DNA of 64,000 nt from JAPOKJ01 sp031421635 (GTDB lineage: Bacteria; Pseudomonadota; Gammaproteobacteria; Burkholderiales; Burkholderiaceae_E), in NCBI GenBank assembly GCA_031421635.1, contig JANOPA010000007.1:1-64000 (forward strand). Reading direction: 5' to 3'. Below are positions 17,243-25,797 of the stretch, in pieces. The notes below the pieces were generated by a model. That model was not told where the DNA came from. It ran no database searches and saw only the letters and a list, made by a program, of their open reading frames with translations. The number at the start of each line of letters is the position of its first letter. Position 1 is the first letter of the stretch. The position numbers were made by a program, and so were the translations under genes.

Positions 17243-18115
17243 TTATTTATTTGCAAATAAGGCATCTAATTTGTTTTCGAAGTCCCAATATCCGATGCTA
17301 TCGTAGAGTTCTTTTCGAGTTTGCATATTGGCCACAACGTTTTTCTGCGTGCCATCTTTGCGTAGAGCGCCATAGACGTTTTCAGCCGCCTTGTTGGCCG
17401 CGCGAAAAGCCGACAAGGGGTAGAGCACCATGGCCACGCCGGTTGGGGTTAATTCTTCGACGCTGAACAAGGGGGTCGCGCCAAATTCGGTAATGTTGGC
17501 CAGGCAGGGCACTTTCACCGCATCGACAAATTGTCGATACATCGAGAGTTCTGTGATCGCTTCCGGAAAAATGCCATCCGCGCCGGCCTCTTTACAGGCA
17601 ATCGCGCGCTCGATGGAGGCTTCCAAGCCCTCGACCGCGAGCGCGTCTGTGCGTGCCATGATGAAGAAGCTGGCATCCGTGCGAGCATCCACGGCCGCTT
17701 TGATCCGATCAACCATTTCTTGCTTCGAGACGATCTCTTTATTAGGGCGGTGACCACAACGTTTGGCGCCGACTTGGTCCTCAATGTGCATGGCTGCCGC
17801 ACCAGCCTTGATCAAGGAACGTGTTGTGCGCGCCACATTAAACGCCGAAGAGCCAAAACCAGTGTCGACGTCGACGAGCAAGGGAAGGTCGACGACATCG
17901 GTGATGCGCCGTACGTCGATTAAAACATCTTCCAGCCCAGAGATGCCTAGGTCGGGTAAACCTAGTGACCCTGCGGCAACGCCTCCGCCGGAGAGGTAAA
18001 TGGCTTTGAAGCCGGCATGCTTGGCAAGGTGGGCGTGATTGGCATTAATCGTACCGGGAATTTGCAAAGGTTGCTCGGCTGCAAGGGCCTGACGAAAGCG
18101 CTGTCCTGGAGTCAT
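17243..18115 (-). CDS. prpB: 2-Methylisocitrate lyase
   Basis: PrpB cleaves 2-methylisocitrate into pyruvate and succinate, the last step of the methylcitrate cycle. The 290-residue protein has the isocitrate-lyase/PEP-mutase TIM-barrel signature KRCGHRPNKE with the catalytic Cys, the metal-binding DVDTGFG, and YLSGGGVAAGSLGLPD near the N-terminus. Length and motifs are standard for PrpB. It starts 12 bases after mdh and ends 13 bases before prpC, so the three form one operon. The genes usually found with it, prpR and prpD or acnD/prpF, are not here. Confidence 0.95.
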   Translation of the reverse strand: MTPGQRFRQALAAEQPLQIPGTINANHAHLAKHAGFKAIYLSGGGVAAGSLGLPDLGISGLEDVLIDVRRITDVVDLPLLVDVDTGFGSSAFNVARTTRSLIKAGAAAMHIEDQVGAKRCGHRPNKEIVSKQEMVDRIKAAVDARTDASFFIMARTDALAVEGLEASIERAIACKEAGADGIFPEAITELSMYRQFVDAVKVPCLANITEFGATPLFSVEELTPTGVAMVLYPLSAFRAANKAAENVYGALRKDGTQKNVVANMQTRKELYDSIGYWDFENKLDALFANK

Positions 18116-18127
18116 TTGTTGTCCTAT

Positions 18128-19111
18128 TTAAGCTAAAAGATGAGCGACGCCGTCGCGCTCTTCGAGAAGTTCTTTGAGCGTGATGTCGATTTTGCCGCGC
18201 GAGTAAGCATCAATCTCGAGGCCTTCAACTAACTTGTACTCGCCATTGGCACAGGTCACCGGGTAGCCAAACATCACGTCTTTTGGAATGCCATAAGCCC
18301 CATCCGATGGGATGCCCATGGTCACCCACTTGCCGTTGGAGCCGAGTACCCAGTCGTGCATGTGATCAATGGCCGCGTTCGCCGCCGATGCTGCTGAGGA
18401 AAGCCCTCGAGCTTCGATGATGGCCGCTCCGCGCTTGCCTACAGTCGGCAAAAAGACGTCGTTGTTCCAGACCTCGTCGTTGATCATGGCTTTGACAGAT
18501 TGACCGCCAATGGTTGCGAAACGATAGTCCGCATACATGGTCGGAGAATGATTTCCCCAAACGGCCAATTTCTCAATTTGATCGACGGCTTTGCCTGTTT
18601 TTGCCGCGATTTGCGATAGCGCGCGGTTGTGATCCAGGCGCAACATGGCCGTAAAGTTTTTCTTGGGCAGGTTAGGTGCGGACTTCATTGCAATATAAGC
18701 ATTGGTGTTGGCCGGATTGCCGACCACCAAGATTTTGCAATCGCGCGATGCGCTTTCGTCCAAGGCGCGGCCCTGCACAGTGAAGATGGCGCCATTGGCT
18801 TCCAAAAGGTCTTTGCGCTCCATACCCTTGCTGCGTGGGCGTGCACCGACCAGCACTGCGCAGTCTGCGTCCTTAAAGGCAAGCTTTGGATCATCGGTAA
18901 TCACTACGCCAGCGAGCAGGGGGAAAGCACAGTCTTCGAGCTCCATCACAACACCTTTGACGGCAGGAAGCGCGGCCGTGATGTCCAGTAATTGGAGAAT
19001 CACGGGCTGGTCTTTGCCCAGCATATCGCCGTTAGCAATGCGAAATAGAAGGCTGTAGCCGATTTGACCCGCTGCGCCAGTGATGGCGACACGTTTAACA
19101 GGTTTGCTCAT
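18128..19111 (-). CDS. mdh: Malate dehydrogenase
   Basis: NAD-dependent oxidation of malate to oxaloacetate, 327 residues. Visible features are the Rossmann GAAGQIGYSLLFRIANG, the substrate-binding ARPRSKGMERKDLL, VVGNPANTNAY, LDHNRALSQIA and the catalytic His in WGNHSPTMYADY. This is the cytosolic-MDH-like form common in Betaproteobacteria. A good ribosome-binding site (AGGAATCTCAA then ATG) precedes it. It heads the minus-strand run mdh–prpB–prpC and diverges from gntR across about 280 bases containing a long palindrome. Oxaloacetate made here is the co-substrate of both citrate synthase and PrpC. Confidence 0.97.
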   Translation of the reverse strand: MSKPVKRVAITGAAGQIGYSLLFRIANGDMLGKDQPVILQLLDITAALPAVKGVVMELEDCAFPLLAGVVITDDPKLAFKDADCAVLVGARPRSKGMERKDLLEANGAIFTVQGRALDESASRDCKILVVGNPANTNAYIAMKSAPNLPKKNFTAMLRLDHNRALSQIAAKTGKAVDQIEKLAVWGNHSPTMYADYRFATIGGQSVKAMINDEVWNNDVFLPTVGKRGAAIIEARGLSSAASAANAAIDHMHDWVLGSNGKWVTMGIPSDGAYGIPKDVMFGYPVTCANGEYKLVEGLEIDAYSRGKIDITLKELLEERDGVAHLLA

Positions 19112-19318
19112 TTGAGATTCCTAATAGATGAAGGTTTAGAGTTTGAAAAGCTGGCCCATAGCCGATGGCGCTGGATTCAAAGAGTCTGGTTGCCGGTCGC
19201 GATGAACATAACCCGAAATTGTAAGCTAGAAGTAGGGAACCATTGATTAGGCGTCGGTCCGCGCATGGCGGGACTTAATCGGTGCTTCAATAGTCTAGCC
19301 AGCAGGCGTCGTCTCGTC

Positions 19319-19345
19319 AATGTCTTATATCTTATATAAGACATT
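19319..19345. promoter_or_regulatory. 27-bp perfect palindrome, likely GntR-family operator
   Basis: Two perfect 12-bp arms, AATGTCTTATAT and its complement, flank a CTT spacer. The centre lies about 60 bases upstream of the gntR start and about 220 bases upstream of mdh. AT-rich palindromes of this form are typical operators for GntR/HutC dimers. Autoregulation of gntR and control of mdh–prpBC are inferred. I did not spot a second good copy upstream of sdhC, gltA or sucA. Confidence 0.7.
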
Positions 19346-19394
19346 AAATCTGGACAAATCGGGCTGAATGTGGTTCAATTTGGCTAGGGAAATC

Positions 19395-20126
19395 ATGGAA
19401 AAAACTGTCTTTCAGCCCCTGTATCGCCAAGCAGAGCTCTTGTTAACGCAGGCGCTTATCGCTGGAGAATGGCCGCCGGGCGGATTAATTCCAAGTGAGC
19501 CTGAGCTAGCCATTCGTTTCGGCGTCAGTCAAGGAACGATCCGTAAAGCTATTGAAGCATTGCGTGCCGACAAGCTCTTGGTTCGACGCCAGGGGCGAGG
19601 AACCTACGTCGCGACTCACCGTGAAGAGGCTGCCCAGTTTCGCTTCTTGAAACTGCAGCCTGATAATCGCCCACCCTTTGGTTTGCGAAGCCAATATTTG
19701 GATTGCCTGCGTCTGAAGTGCCCGCCGGATATTGCTGTTGCGCTCGACTTGCCCGCCAACGCTTCAATTGTTCGAATTCGCCGAGTACTGTTGGAAAAGG
19801 ATGTCGTCCGAGAAAAAGCCCTGGTATTTGAGGAAATTAATCTCCCCGCTACACGCTTTAGAGGCTTGTCCGCTGAGCGATTGTCTGCATATCAAGGCCC
19901 CTTGTATGGATTGTTTGAAACTGAATTTGGGGTTCGCATGGTGGCAGGTGAAGAGCGCCTGAAGGCGGTGATTGGGCCGAAGGAGGTCTGTTCCGCTCTT
20001 GAGCTAGCGGACGGGACCCCCTTGCTTTTTGTGGATCGCCTGACTCTAACCTATGACCACAAGCCCGTTGAAGTGAGGCGTGGTTACTATTTAAGCGAGG
20101 GCTATCACTACGTATCGAAACTTTGA
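19395..20126 (+). CDS. GntR/HutC-family transcriptional regulator
   Basis: A 243-residue regulator with an N-terminal winged helix (about 10-75; IPSEPELAIRFGVSQGTIRKAIEAL and the wing RRQGRGTYV) and a C-terminal UTRA ligand-binding domain of the HutC subfamily (about 95-240). It probably senses a small metabolite and acts as a dimer. Its position between divergent mdh–prpBC and sdhCDAB, with a strong palindrome just upstream, suggests control of citric-acid-cycle and propionate genes. The ATG at 19395 with AGGGA upstream is preferred over an earlier in-frame TTG- or GTG-type start. The ligand is unknown. Confidence 0.9.
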   Translation: MEKTVFQPLYRQAELLLTQALIAGEWPPGGLIPSEPELAIRFGVSQGTIRKAIEALRADKLLVRRQGRGTYVATHREEAAQFRFLKLQPDNRPPFGLRSQYLDCLRLKCPPDIAVALDLPANASIVRIRRVLLEKDVVREKALVFEEINLPATRFRGLSAERLSAYQGPLYGLFETEFGVRMVAGEERLKAVIGPKEVCSALELADGTPLLFVDRLTLTYDHKPVEVRRGYYLSEGYHYVSKL

Positions 20127-20317
20127 CTGCAGACCCGATGAATGTTTTTTAAAATTTTTAGTTGGTGCCCTGGTTTCATCGACTTTGTCTCGATGTCCCG
20201 ATTTTTGAATCAGGCTTGGGAAGAAAAAATCGCGATGAATGCGATAATCCGAAAGTTCCTACATTTTTGTTGTTTTTCGCTGGTCCCACCCCAAATTTAC
20301 CCCCCGGAGATTCTTCC

Positions 20318-20731
20318 ATGCCTCAGTTGACGGGCAAAAAACGCCCGCAGTTCACCAATATTCACGTCGCACAGATCATTGGTTATCGACTGCCCTTGGC
20401 GGGCATTGTGTCTATCTTGCATCGCATTAGTGGCGCGCTATTGTTTTTAATTGGCCTGCCCTTCCTGCTCTATCTTTTCGACAACAGTCTAAGTTCGGAG
20501 ATGAGCTATGAAACCTACCGTGGAGTAGTTTCGCATTGGTTTGCAAAGCTTGTCTTACTGGTCTTGGTGTGGGGCTATCTCCATCATTTTTGCGCCGGTG
20601 TTCGTTACCTCCTTCTCGATCTCCACATTGGGCTAGAAAAACAGCAGTCACATAACAGTGCAGTTTCGGTCATGGTGGTTGCCCTAGCGTTGACCTTCCT
20701 GATCGGCTTGAAAATTTTTGGGGTGTTTTAA
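20318..20731 (+). CDS. sdhC: Succinate dehydrogenase cytochrome b556 subunit
   Basis: Membrane anchor subunit of complex II, 137 residues with three transmembrane helices. SILHRISG matches the quinone-site Ser/Arg segment of E. coli SdhC, and HHFCAGVRYLLLD contains the axial haem b histidine. The ATG at 20318 is preceded by GGAGA (20306-20310); longer in-frame readings upstream have no family similarity. sdhD begins at the base after the stop codon, so the genes are tightly coupled. This is the first gene of sdhCDAB. Confidence 0.94.
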   Translation: MPQLTGKKRPQFTNIHVAQIIGYRLPLAGIVSILHRISGALLFLIGLPFLLYLFDNSLSSEMSYETYRGVVSHWFAKLVLLVLVWGYLHHFCAGVRYLLLDLHIGLEKQQSHNSAVSVMVVALALTFLIGLKIFGVF

Positions 20732-21082
20732 ATGGCGATGAATAAAGTTATTACCGGTGCGCATTACGGTTTGAAAGACTGGCTGGCGCAGCGCGTTACG
20801 GCAGTCATTATGGCCCTATTTACCCTGGTGTTTTTGGTGATTTATTTGATGTCGGGCAAGCTCGACTACGGTACCTGGGCCAATATTTTTGCTCCCACTT
20901 GGATGAAAGTACTCACCGTGATGGCTTTCCTAAGCCTGGGATATCACGCCTGGATTGGTTTGCGGGACATCTATATGGACTACATCAAACCTGCCAGCAT
21001 TCGCTTGTTTTTAGAAGTCGCCACCATTTTGGCCCTTGTGGGCTATGGTATCTGGGCGGTCGCAATCCTTTGGAGAGTTTGA
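20732..21082 (+). CDS. sdhD: Succinate dehydrogenase hydrophobic anchor subunit
   Basis: Second membrane anchor of complex II, 116 residues with three predicted helices. GYHAWIGLRDIYMDYIKP carries the haem-ligand His and the Asp-Tyr pair that lines the ubiquinone pocket in E. coli. It abuts sdhC without spacing and ends one base before sdhA starts. It is standard in length and order. Confidence 0.94.
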   Translation: MAMNKVITGAHYGLKDWLAQRVTAVIMALFTLVFLVIYLMSGKLDYGTWANIFAPTWMKVLTVMAFLSLGYHAWIGLRDIYMDYIKPASIRLFLEVATILALVGYGIWAVAILWRV

Positions 21083-21083
21083 G

Positions 21084-22874
21084 ATGGCTGATGTGTTGAA
21101 TCATTTGGCAAATAATTTGCCGCGTCGCAAGTTTGACGCCGTGATTGTTGGCGCAGGCGGCTCCGGAATGCGTTGCTCGTTGCAGTTGGCTCAGGCCGGC
21201 TACAAAGTTGCAGTCTTGTCGAAAGTTTTCCCAACTCGTTCCCATACGGTGGCCGCCCAGGGCGGAATTGGTGCCTCATTGGGCAATATGTCGGAGGACA
21301 ATTGGTACTGGCATATGTTCGACACGGTAAAAGGTGCCGACTATCTAGGTGATCAGGACGCGATTGAGTTTATGTGCCGTGAAGCACCCAAGGTAGTGTA
21401 TGAACTCGAGCACTTTGGCATGCCCTTTGACCGCAACCCAGATGGGACAATCTATCAGCGCCCATTTGGGGGTCATACGGCCAATTTTGGTGAGAAGCCC
21501 GTGCAGCGTGCCTGCGCGGCGGCTGACCGTACCGGCCACGCTCTCCTGCACACGCTCTATCAACGCAATGTCGAGTCCCGTACCCAGTTCTTTGTGGAGT
21601 GGATGGCACTCGACTTGATCCGAAATTCCGAGGGCGATGTGGTCGGCGTATCGGCGCTAGAAATGGAGACCGGTGAGGTCATGATCCTAGAGGCCAAGGT
21701 CACGGTCATGGCGACTGGCGGAGCGGGGCGCATTTGGGCCGCCTCTACTAATGCATTTATCAATACTGGTGACGGCATGGGTATGGCGGCTCGGGCTGAC
21801 ATTCCTCTTGAAGACATGGAGTTTTGGCAGTTTCATCCAACCGGTGTGGCCGGTGCTGGCGTTTTGATCACCGAAGGTGTTCGTGGCGAAGGCGGCGTGC
21901 TGCGTAACAAAGACGGTGAGCGCTTCATGGAGCGCTATGCTCCAACACTTAAAGACTTGGCTCCACGCGACTTTATCTCTCGCTCGATGGATCAGGAAAT
22001 TAAAGAAGGTCGCGGCTGTGGCCCGGACGGCGACCATGTGCTCCTGGATTTGAGCCATATTGGTGCCGAAACTATTATGAAGCGCCTGCCTTCGATTCGG
22101 GAGATTGCGATCAAGTTCGCCAACGTCGACCCTATCAAGGAGCCCATTCCGGTGGTGCCCACCATCCACTATCAAATGGGTGGCATCCCGACCAATGTCT
22201 ATGGGCAGGTTGTGATCCCTAAATGCGGAAACTCAAACGACATCGTTAATGGCCTTTACGCCATCGGGGAGTGCGCCTGCGTATCGGTACACGGCGCGAA
22301 TCGTCTTGGAACGAACTCCTTGCTGGATTTACTGGTGTTTGGTCGTGCCGCAGGCAATCACATTGTGAACAGCAAGCTTCAGGCCACTACTCAAAAACCC
22401 ATGCCGTCAAATGCGGCTGATGCGACTTTAGCCCGCTTGGCGAAATTGGAAGACTCCACGGGCGGTGAAAATACGCAAGACGTGGCGAATGATATTCGCC
22501 GCACCATGCAGAACCATTGTGGTGTCTTCCGGACTTCGGAATTGCTGTCTCAAGGTGTCAGCAAGATTAACGAACTGGCCGCCCGCGCCGAGAACATCCA
22601 CGTTAAGGATAAGTCCAAGGTGTTCAACACGGCTCGGGTCGAAGCCCTTGAGCTGGCCAATTTGGTGGAAACCGCGAAAGCCACGATTGTGTCTGCAGAA
22701 GCACGCAAGGAAAGCCGTGGCGCTCATGCGCATCGCGACTTTCCAAATCGCGATGACACCACCTGGATAAAGCACACGCTTTGGTATTCCGAAGGCAATC
22801 GCCTGGATTACAAGGCTGTCAACATGAAGCCGATGACAGTTGAAAGCTTTGCGCCGAAGGCGCGTACCTTCTAG
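21084..22874 (+). CDS. sdhA: Succinate dehydrogenase flavoprotein subunit
   Basis: Catalytic subunit of complex II that oxidises succinate to fumarate. The 596-residue protein has the dinucleotide-binding VGAGGSGMR (22-30) and the SHTVAAQGGI segment whose His54 should carry covalent FAD. It also has the substrate-site HPTGV and EGVRGEGG elements, and VPTIHYQMGGIPTN near 370. The ATG at 21084 follows GGAGAG and lies one base beyond the sdhD stop; an earlier in-frame start would run into sdhD. Covalent flavinylation should depend on SdhE, encoded two genes downstream. Confidence 0.97.
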   Translation: MADVLNHLANNLPRRKFDAVIVGAGGSGMRCSLQLAQAGYKVAVLSKVFPTRSHTVAAQGGIGASLGNMSEDNWYWHMFDTVKGADYLGDQDAIEFMCREAPKVVYELEHFGMPFDRNPDGTIYQRPFGGHTANFGEKPVQRACAAADRTGHALLHTLYQRNVESRTQFFVEWMALDLIRNSEGDVVGVSALEMETGEVMILEAKVTVMATGGAGRIWAASTNAFINTGDGMGMAARADIPLEDMEFWQFHPTGVAGAGVLITEGVRGEGGVLRNKDGERFMERYAPTLKDLAPRDFISRSMDQEIKEGRGCGPDGDHVLLDLSHIGAETIMKRLPSIREIAIKFANVDPIKEPIPVVPTIHYQMGGIPTNVYGQVVIPKCGNSNDIVNGLYAIGECACVSVHGANRLGTNSLLDLLVFGRAAGNHIVNSKLQATTQKPMPSNAADATLARLAKLEDSTGGENTQDVANDIRRTMQNHCGVFRTSELLSQGVSKINELAARAENIHVKDKSKVFNTARVEALELANLVETAKATIVSAEARKESRGAHAHRDFPNRDDTTWIKHTLWYSEGNRLDYKAVNMKPMTVESFAPKARTF

Positions 22875-22927
22875 GCCTTACGGGGCAACTGTCAGCAACG
22901 CAAAAGCAAGAATTTTGGAGTGATGAG

Positions 22928-23683
22928 ATGAATGCAGTGGTTGAAAAACCGATCCTCGATATGGCCAAGGCTCAAAATCGAGTCGTGAAGTTCTCGATCT
23001 ATCGTTACGATCCGGACAAGGACGAGAAGCCGTACATGCAAAATCTGGAAGTAGAGCTTTTGCCAACCGATAAAATGCTGCTTGATGCGCTTATGCGCAT
23101 TAAACAGTCGAACGATGATTCTCTATCGTTCCGACGCTCCTGCCGCGAAGGCGTTTGTGGCTCAGATGCGATGAATATCAACGGTAAAAACGGCTTGGCC
23201 TGTATTACCAATATGCGCGATTTAAAAGAGCCCGTGGTGCTTAGGCCGCTTGCCGGTCTGCCAGTGGTGCGCGATCTCATCGTCGACATGACACAGTTCT
23301 TTAACCAATACCATTCCATCAAGCCATTTTTGATCAACGACACGCCGCCGCCTGAGAAAGAGCGTCTGCAATCGCCTGAAGAACGCGAGGAGTTGGATGG
23401 GCTGTACGAGTGCATTCTATGTGCTTGCTGCTCAACCTCCTGCCCTTCTTTTTGGTGGAATCCTGACAAGTTTGTGGGCCCGGCCGGACTGCTGCAAGCT
23501 TATCGCTTTATTGCAGATAGCCGAGATCAGGCGGTTGCCGAGCGCTTGGATAATCTCGAAGATCCGTACCGTTTGTTCCGATGCCATACCATTATGAATT
23601 GCGTCGATGTTTGTCCGAAGGGACTAAACCCGACCCGCGCCATTGGTAAGATTAAAGAATTGATGGTCAAGCGCGCTGTTTAA
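22928..23683 (+). CDS. sdhB: Succinate dehydrogenase iron-sulfur subunit
   Basis: Electron-transfer subunit of complex II, 251 residues. All three clusters can be placed. The [2Fe-2S] ligands are Cys72, Cys77, Asp80 and Cys92 (CREGVCGSD…GLAC), with Asp replacing one Cys as in E. coli. The [4Fe-4S] site is CILCACC plus Cys229, and the [3Fe-4S] site uses Cys172, Cys219 and Cys225. It has an N-terminal extension of about 15 residues compared with E. coli. It follows sdhA by about 50 bases. Confidence 0.97.
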   Translation: MNAVVEKPILDMAKAQNRVVKFSIYRYDPDKDEKPYMQNLEVELLPTDKMLLDALMRIKQSNDDSLSFRRSCREGVCGSDAMNINGKNGLACITNMRDLKEPVVLRPLAGLPVVRDLIVDMTQFFNQYHSIKPFLINDTPPPEKERLQSPEEREELDGLYECILCACCSTSCPSFWWNPDKFVGPAGLLQAYRFIADSRDQAVAERLDNLEDPYRLFRCHTIMNCVDVCPKGLNPTRAIGKIKELMVKRAV

Positions 23684-23713
23684 GTGCCAGTCAATCGCTC
23701 GAATTAGGCTCCG

Positions 23714-24022
23714 ATGGGACTTGCTGGGGATGTACTTCAAAACGAGCCGCACTTAGCCAGTCATCAGGGTGACGAAGTTAAGAGGCGCCGCCTGCGTTGG
23801 CGTGCGCGCCGGGGTTTGCTGGAAAATGATTTGGTCTTAGGACGTTTTTTCGATCAATACGAGGCCAACCTGAGTGATGAAGATGTGCAAGGATTGGACG
23901 AGCTTTTGGAGTTGGGCGACAACGATCTGATGGATTTAATTTTTTGCCGAGCCAGCGAGGAAAAAGAGAAAAGTCTTCCTGCGCAGGCTTGGCGAGTGTT
24001 GGAGCTTCTGCGAAAAGTCTGA
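23714..24022 (+). CDS. sdhE: FAD assembly factor SdhE
   Basis: A 102-residue helical protein of the Sdh5/SdhE (YgfY) family that promotes covalent attachment of FAD to SdhA. The family motif RGxxE is seen as RRGLLENDLVL (about 32-42), followed by the acidic LSDEDVQGLDELLELGDNDLMDLI region. It lies 30 bases behind sdhB, as in many Proteobacteria, and before gltA. The N-terminus is about 15 residues longer than usual, so a later start is possible. Confidence 0.93.
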   Translation: MGLAGDVLQNEPHLASHQGDEVKRRRLRWRARRGLLENDLVLGRFFDQYEANLSDEDVQGLDELLELGDNDLMDLIFCRASEEKEKSLPAQAWRVLELLRKV

Positions 24023-24145
24023 GGGCGGGATTGTCCTTAGTAAAAGCAATATGTTTGGTAAGTTGTGACTTATGGGTGGTTGGAGCGCTTTGGTGAACGG
24101 CCATCCTGAATTAATTTTTAATTGACTTTTATTGCTAGGAAAATC

Positions 24146-25453
24146 ATGAGCGCCCAAGTAAAAGCCACGCTGTCCTTTTCGGACGGCAGCCCATCCGCTG
24201 AATTCCCCGTGTACAAAGGTACGGTTGGACCGGATGTCGTGGATATCCGTAAACTTTACGGGCAAACCGGTAAATTCACTTTTGATCCCGGGTTTTTGTC
24301 GACTGCCGCCTGTGAGTCAAAAATTACCTACATTGATGGTGACAAGGGAGAACTCCTGTATCGCGGCTATCCAATTGAGCAGTTGGCTGAGAATTGTGAT
24401 TACCTTGAGACTTGCTACCTGCTCTTGAATGGCGAATTGCCCAATGCAAAGCAAAAGCAAGACTTTGAGTTTCGGGTCACTCATCACACGATGGTCCATG
24501 AGCAAATGACTCGCTTTTTCCAAGGCTTCCGTCGCGACGCTCATCCGATGGCGGTTCTGGTGGGTTGCGTAGGCGCCTTATCGGCCTTCTATCACGATTC
24601 ATTGGATATCAACAACCCGGAGCATCGCTTCGTGTCCGCGATTCGTCTCGTGGCCAAAATGCCTACCTTGGTGGCCATGGCTTATAAGTATTCGCAAGGT
24701 CAGCCCTTCGTCTATCCAAAGAACAACCTGTCCTACTCGGCCAACTTCATGCGTATGATGTTTGCTACGCCGTGTGAAGAATATGTACCGAACCCTGTTT
24801 TGGTGCGTGCCCTTGATCGCATCTTGATTTTGCATGCCGATCATGAGCAAAATGCCTCAACCTCTACCGTACGTCTGGCCGGCTCTTCGGGCGCCAACCC
24901 GTTCGCCTGTATTGCCGCTGGCATCGCGACACTATGGGGGCCAGCTCACGGCGGTGCTAATGAAGCTTGCCTCAAAATGCTGGACGATATTCAAAAGCAA
25001 GGGGGGGTAGCCAAGCTTAGTGAATTCATCGCAAAGGTCAAGGATAAAGATTCCGATGTTCGTTTGATGGGGTTCGGCCATCGCGTGTACAAGAATTATG
25101 ATCCACGCGCCAAGCTAATGCGTGAAACCTGTCACGAAGTGTTGAGCGAGTTGGGCCTGCATGATGATCCGCTCTTTAAGTTGTCTCTCGCACTCGAGAA
25201 AGTGGCGCTTGAAGACGAATATTTCGTGAGCCGTAAGCTCTATCCCAACGTCGATTTTTACTCCGGCATCGTTCAAAAAGCGATGGGCATTCCTGTTGAG
25301 ATGTTCACTTGTATATTTGCGATGGCTCGTACCGTGGGCTGGATTGCTCAATGGACTGAAATGATTGCCGAGCCCGATCAGAAAATTGGTCGCCCGCGTC
25401 AATTGTTCACTGGTCACTTGCCGAGGGCAGTAACCGCTTTGGAAAAGCGATAG
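24146..25453 (+). CDS. gltA: Citrate synthase
   Basis: Condenses acetyl-CoA with oxaloacetate, 435 residues, the length of the hexameric NADH-sensitive (type II) enzymes. Catalytic and CoA-site elements are visible: LHADHEQNASTSTVR, PAHGGANE and GFGHRVYKNYDPRA. The N-terminal domain (about 1-60) found in GltA but absent from PrpC is present. The ATG at 24146 with AGGAA upstream is preferred over an alternative start at 24122. It is the last gene before a 344-base gap leading to sucA. Confidence 0.97.
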   Translation: MSAQVKATLSFSDGSPSAEFPVYKGTVGPDVVDIRKLYGQTGKFTFDPGFLSTAACESKITYIDGDKGELLYRGYPIEQLAENCDYLETCYLLLNGELPNAKQKQDFEFRVTHHTMVHEQMTRFFQGFRRDAHPMAVLVGCVGALSAFYHDSLDINNPEHRFVSAIRLVAKMPTLVAMAYKYSQGQPFVYPKNNLSYSANFMRMMFATPCEEYVPNPVLVRALDRILILHADHEQNASTSTVRLAGSSGANPFACIAAGIATLWGPAHGGANEACLKMLDDIQKQGGVAKLSEFIAKVKDKDSDVRLMGFGHRVYKNYDPRAKLMRETCHEVLSELGLHDDPLFKLSLALEKVALEDEYFVSRKLYPNVDFYSGIVQKAMGIPVEMFTCIFAMARTVGWIAQWTEMIAEPDQKIGRPRQLFTGHLPRAVTALEKR

Positions 25454-25797
25454 GCCAGTAAGGCTAGAGTCAACGCCAACTCATGGGGAAAACCAGACAA
25501 GGCAAAGCCGAATCTGCCCGAGCAGATCGGCACTCACGCGCGAAATTGGTGCGTTGATCGGAATTGTTCTCGTTCAGCGGCTCGTCACATTGGTATTTAT
25601 AGTTGAGTGCAGGCCGAAGGTGTATCCTTCGGCCTGCGTGCATTTGTAACGCATCCTTTTTAGGTAGAAACTTCCTACGAAGGCGGGGCCAGCGGCTTGT
25701 TGGGATCCTTTTCTGGGGATGGCTTTAAATTGTCTCTCAGATTAAGCAAGGCGCTGCGCATCTTTGGCGAGAAACTCGTTGATTAAAGGTGAGCGTA
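25454..25797 (+). promoter_or_regulatory. gltA–sucA intergenic region, possible structured sucA leader
   Basis: A gap of 344 bases with no supportable gene. It contains a strong hairpin (25609-25637), several weaker stems nearer sucA (for example CGAG/CTCG around an AAA loop near 25771-25781), and the sucA ribosome-binding site AGGTGAG. A conserved 'sucA RNA' cis-element has been reported upstream of sucA in Burkholderiales, overlapping its Shine-Dalgarno sequence. The location fits, but I cannot confirm the consensus by eye. Confidence 0.35.
25609..25637 (+). terminator. Strong hairpin after gltA
   Basis: A perfect 12-bp stem, GCAGGCCGAAGG and its complement, closes a TGTAT loop. It could end the sdh–gltA transcript, but no proper U-run follows (the next bases are GTGCATTTG), so a role in the sucA leader or as an RNA 3' stabiliser is equally possible. 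Confidence 0.5.
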
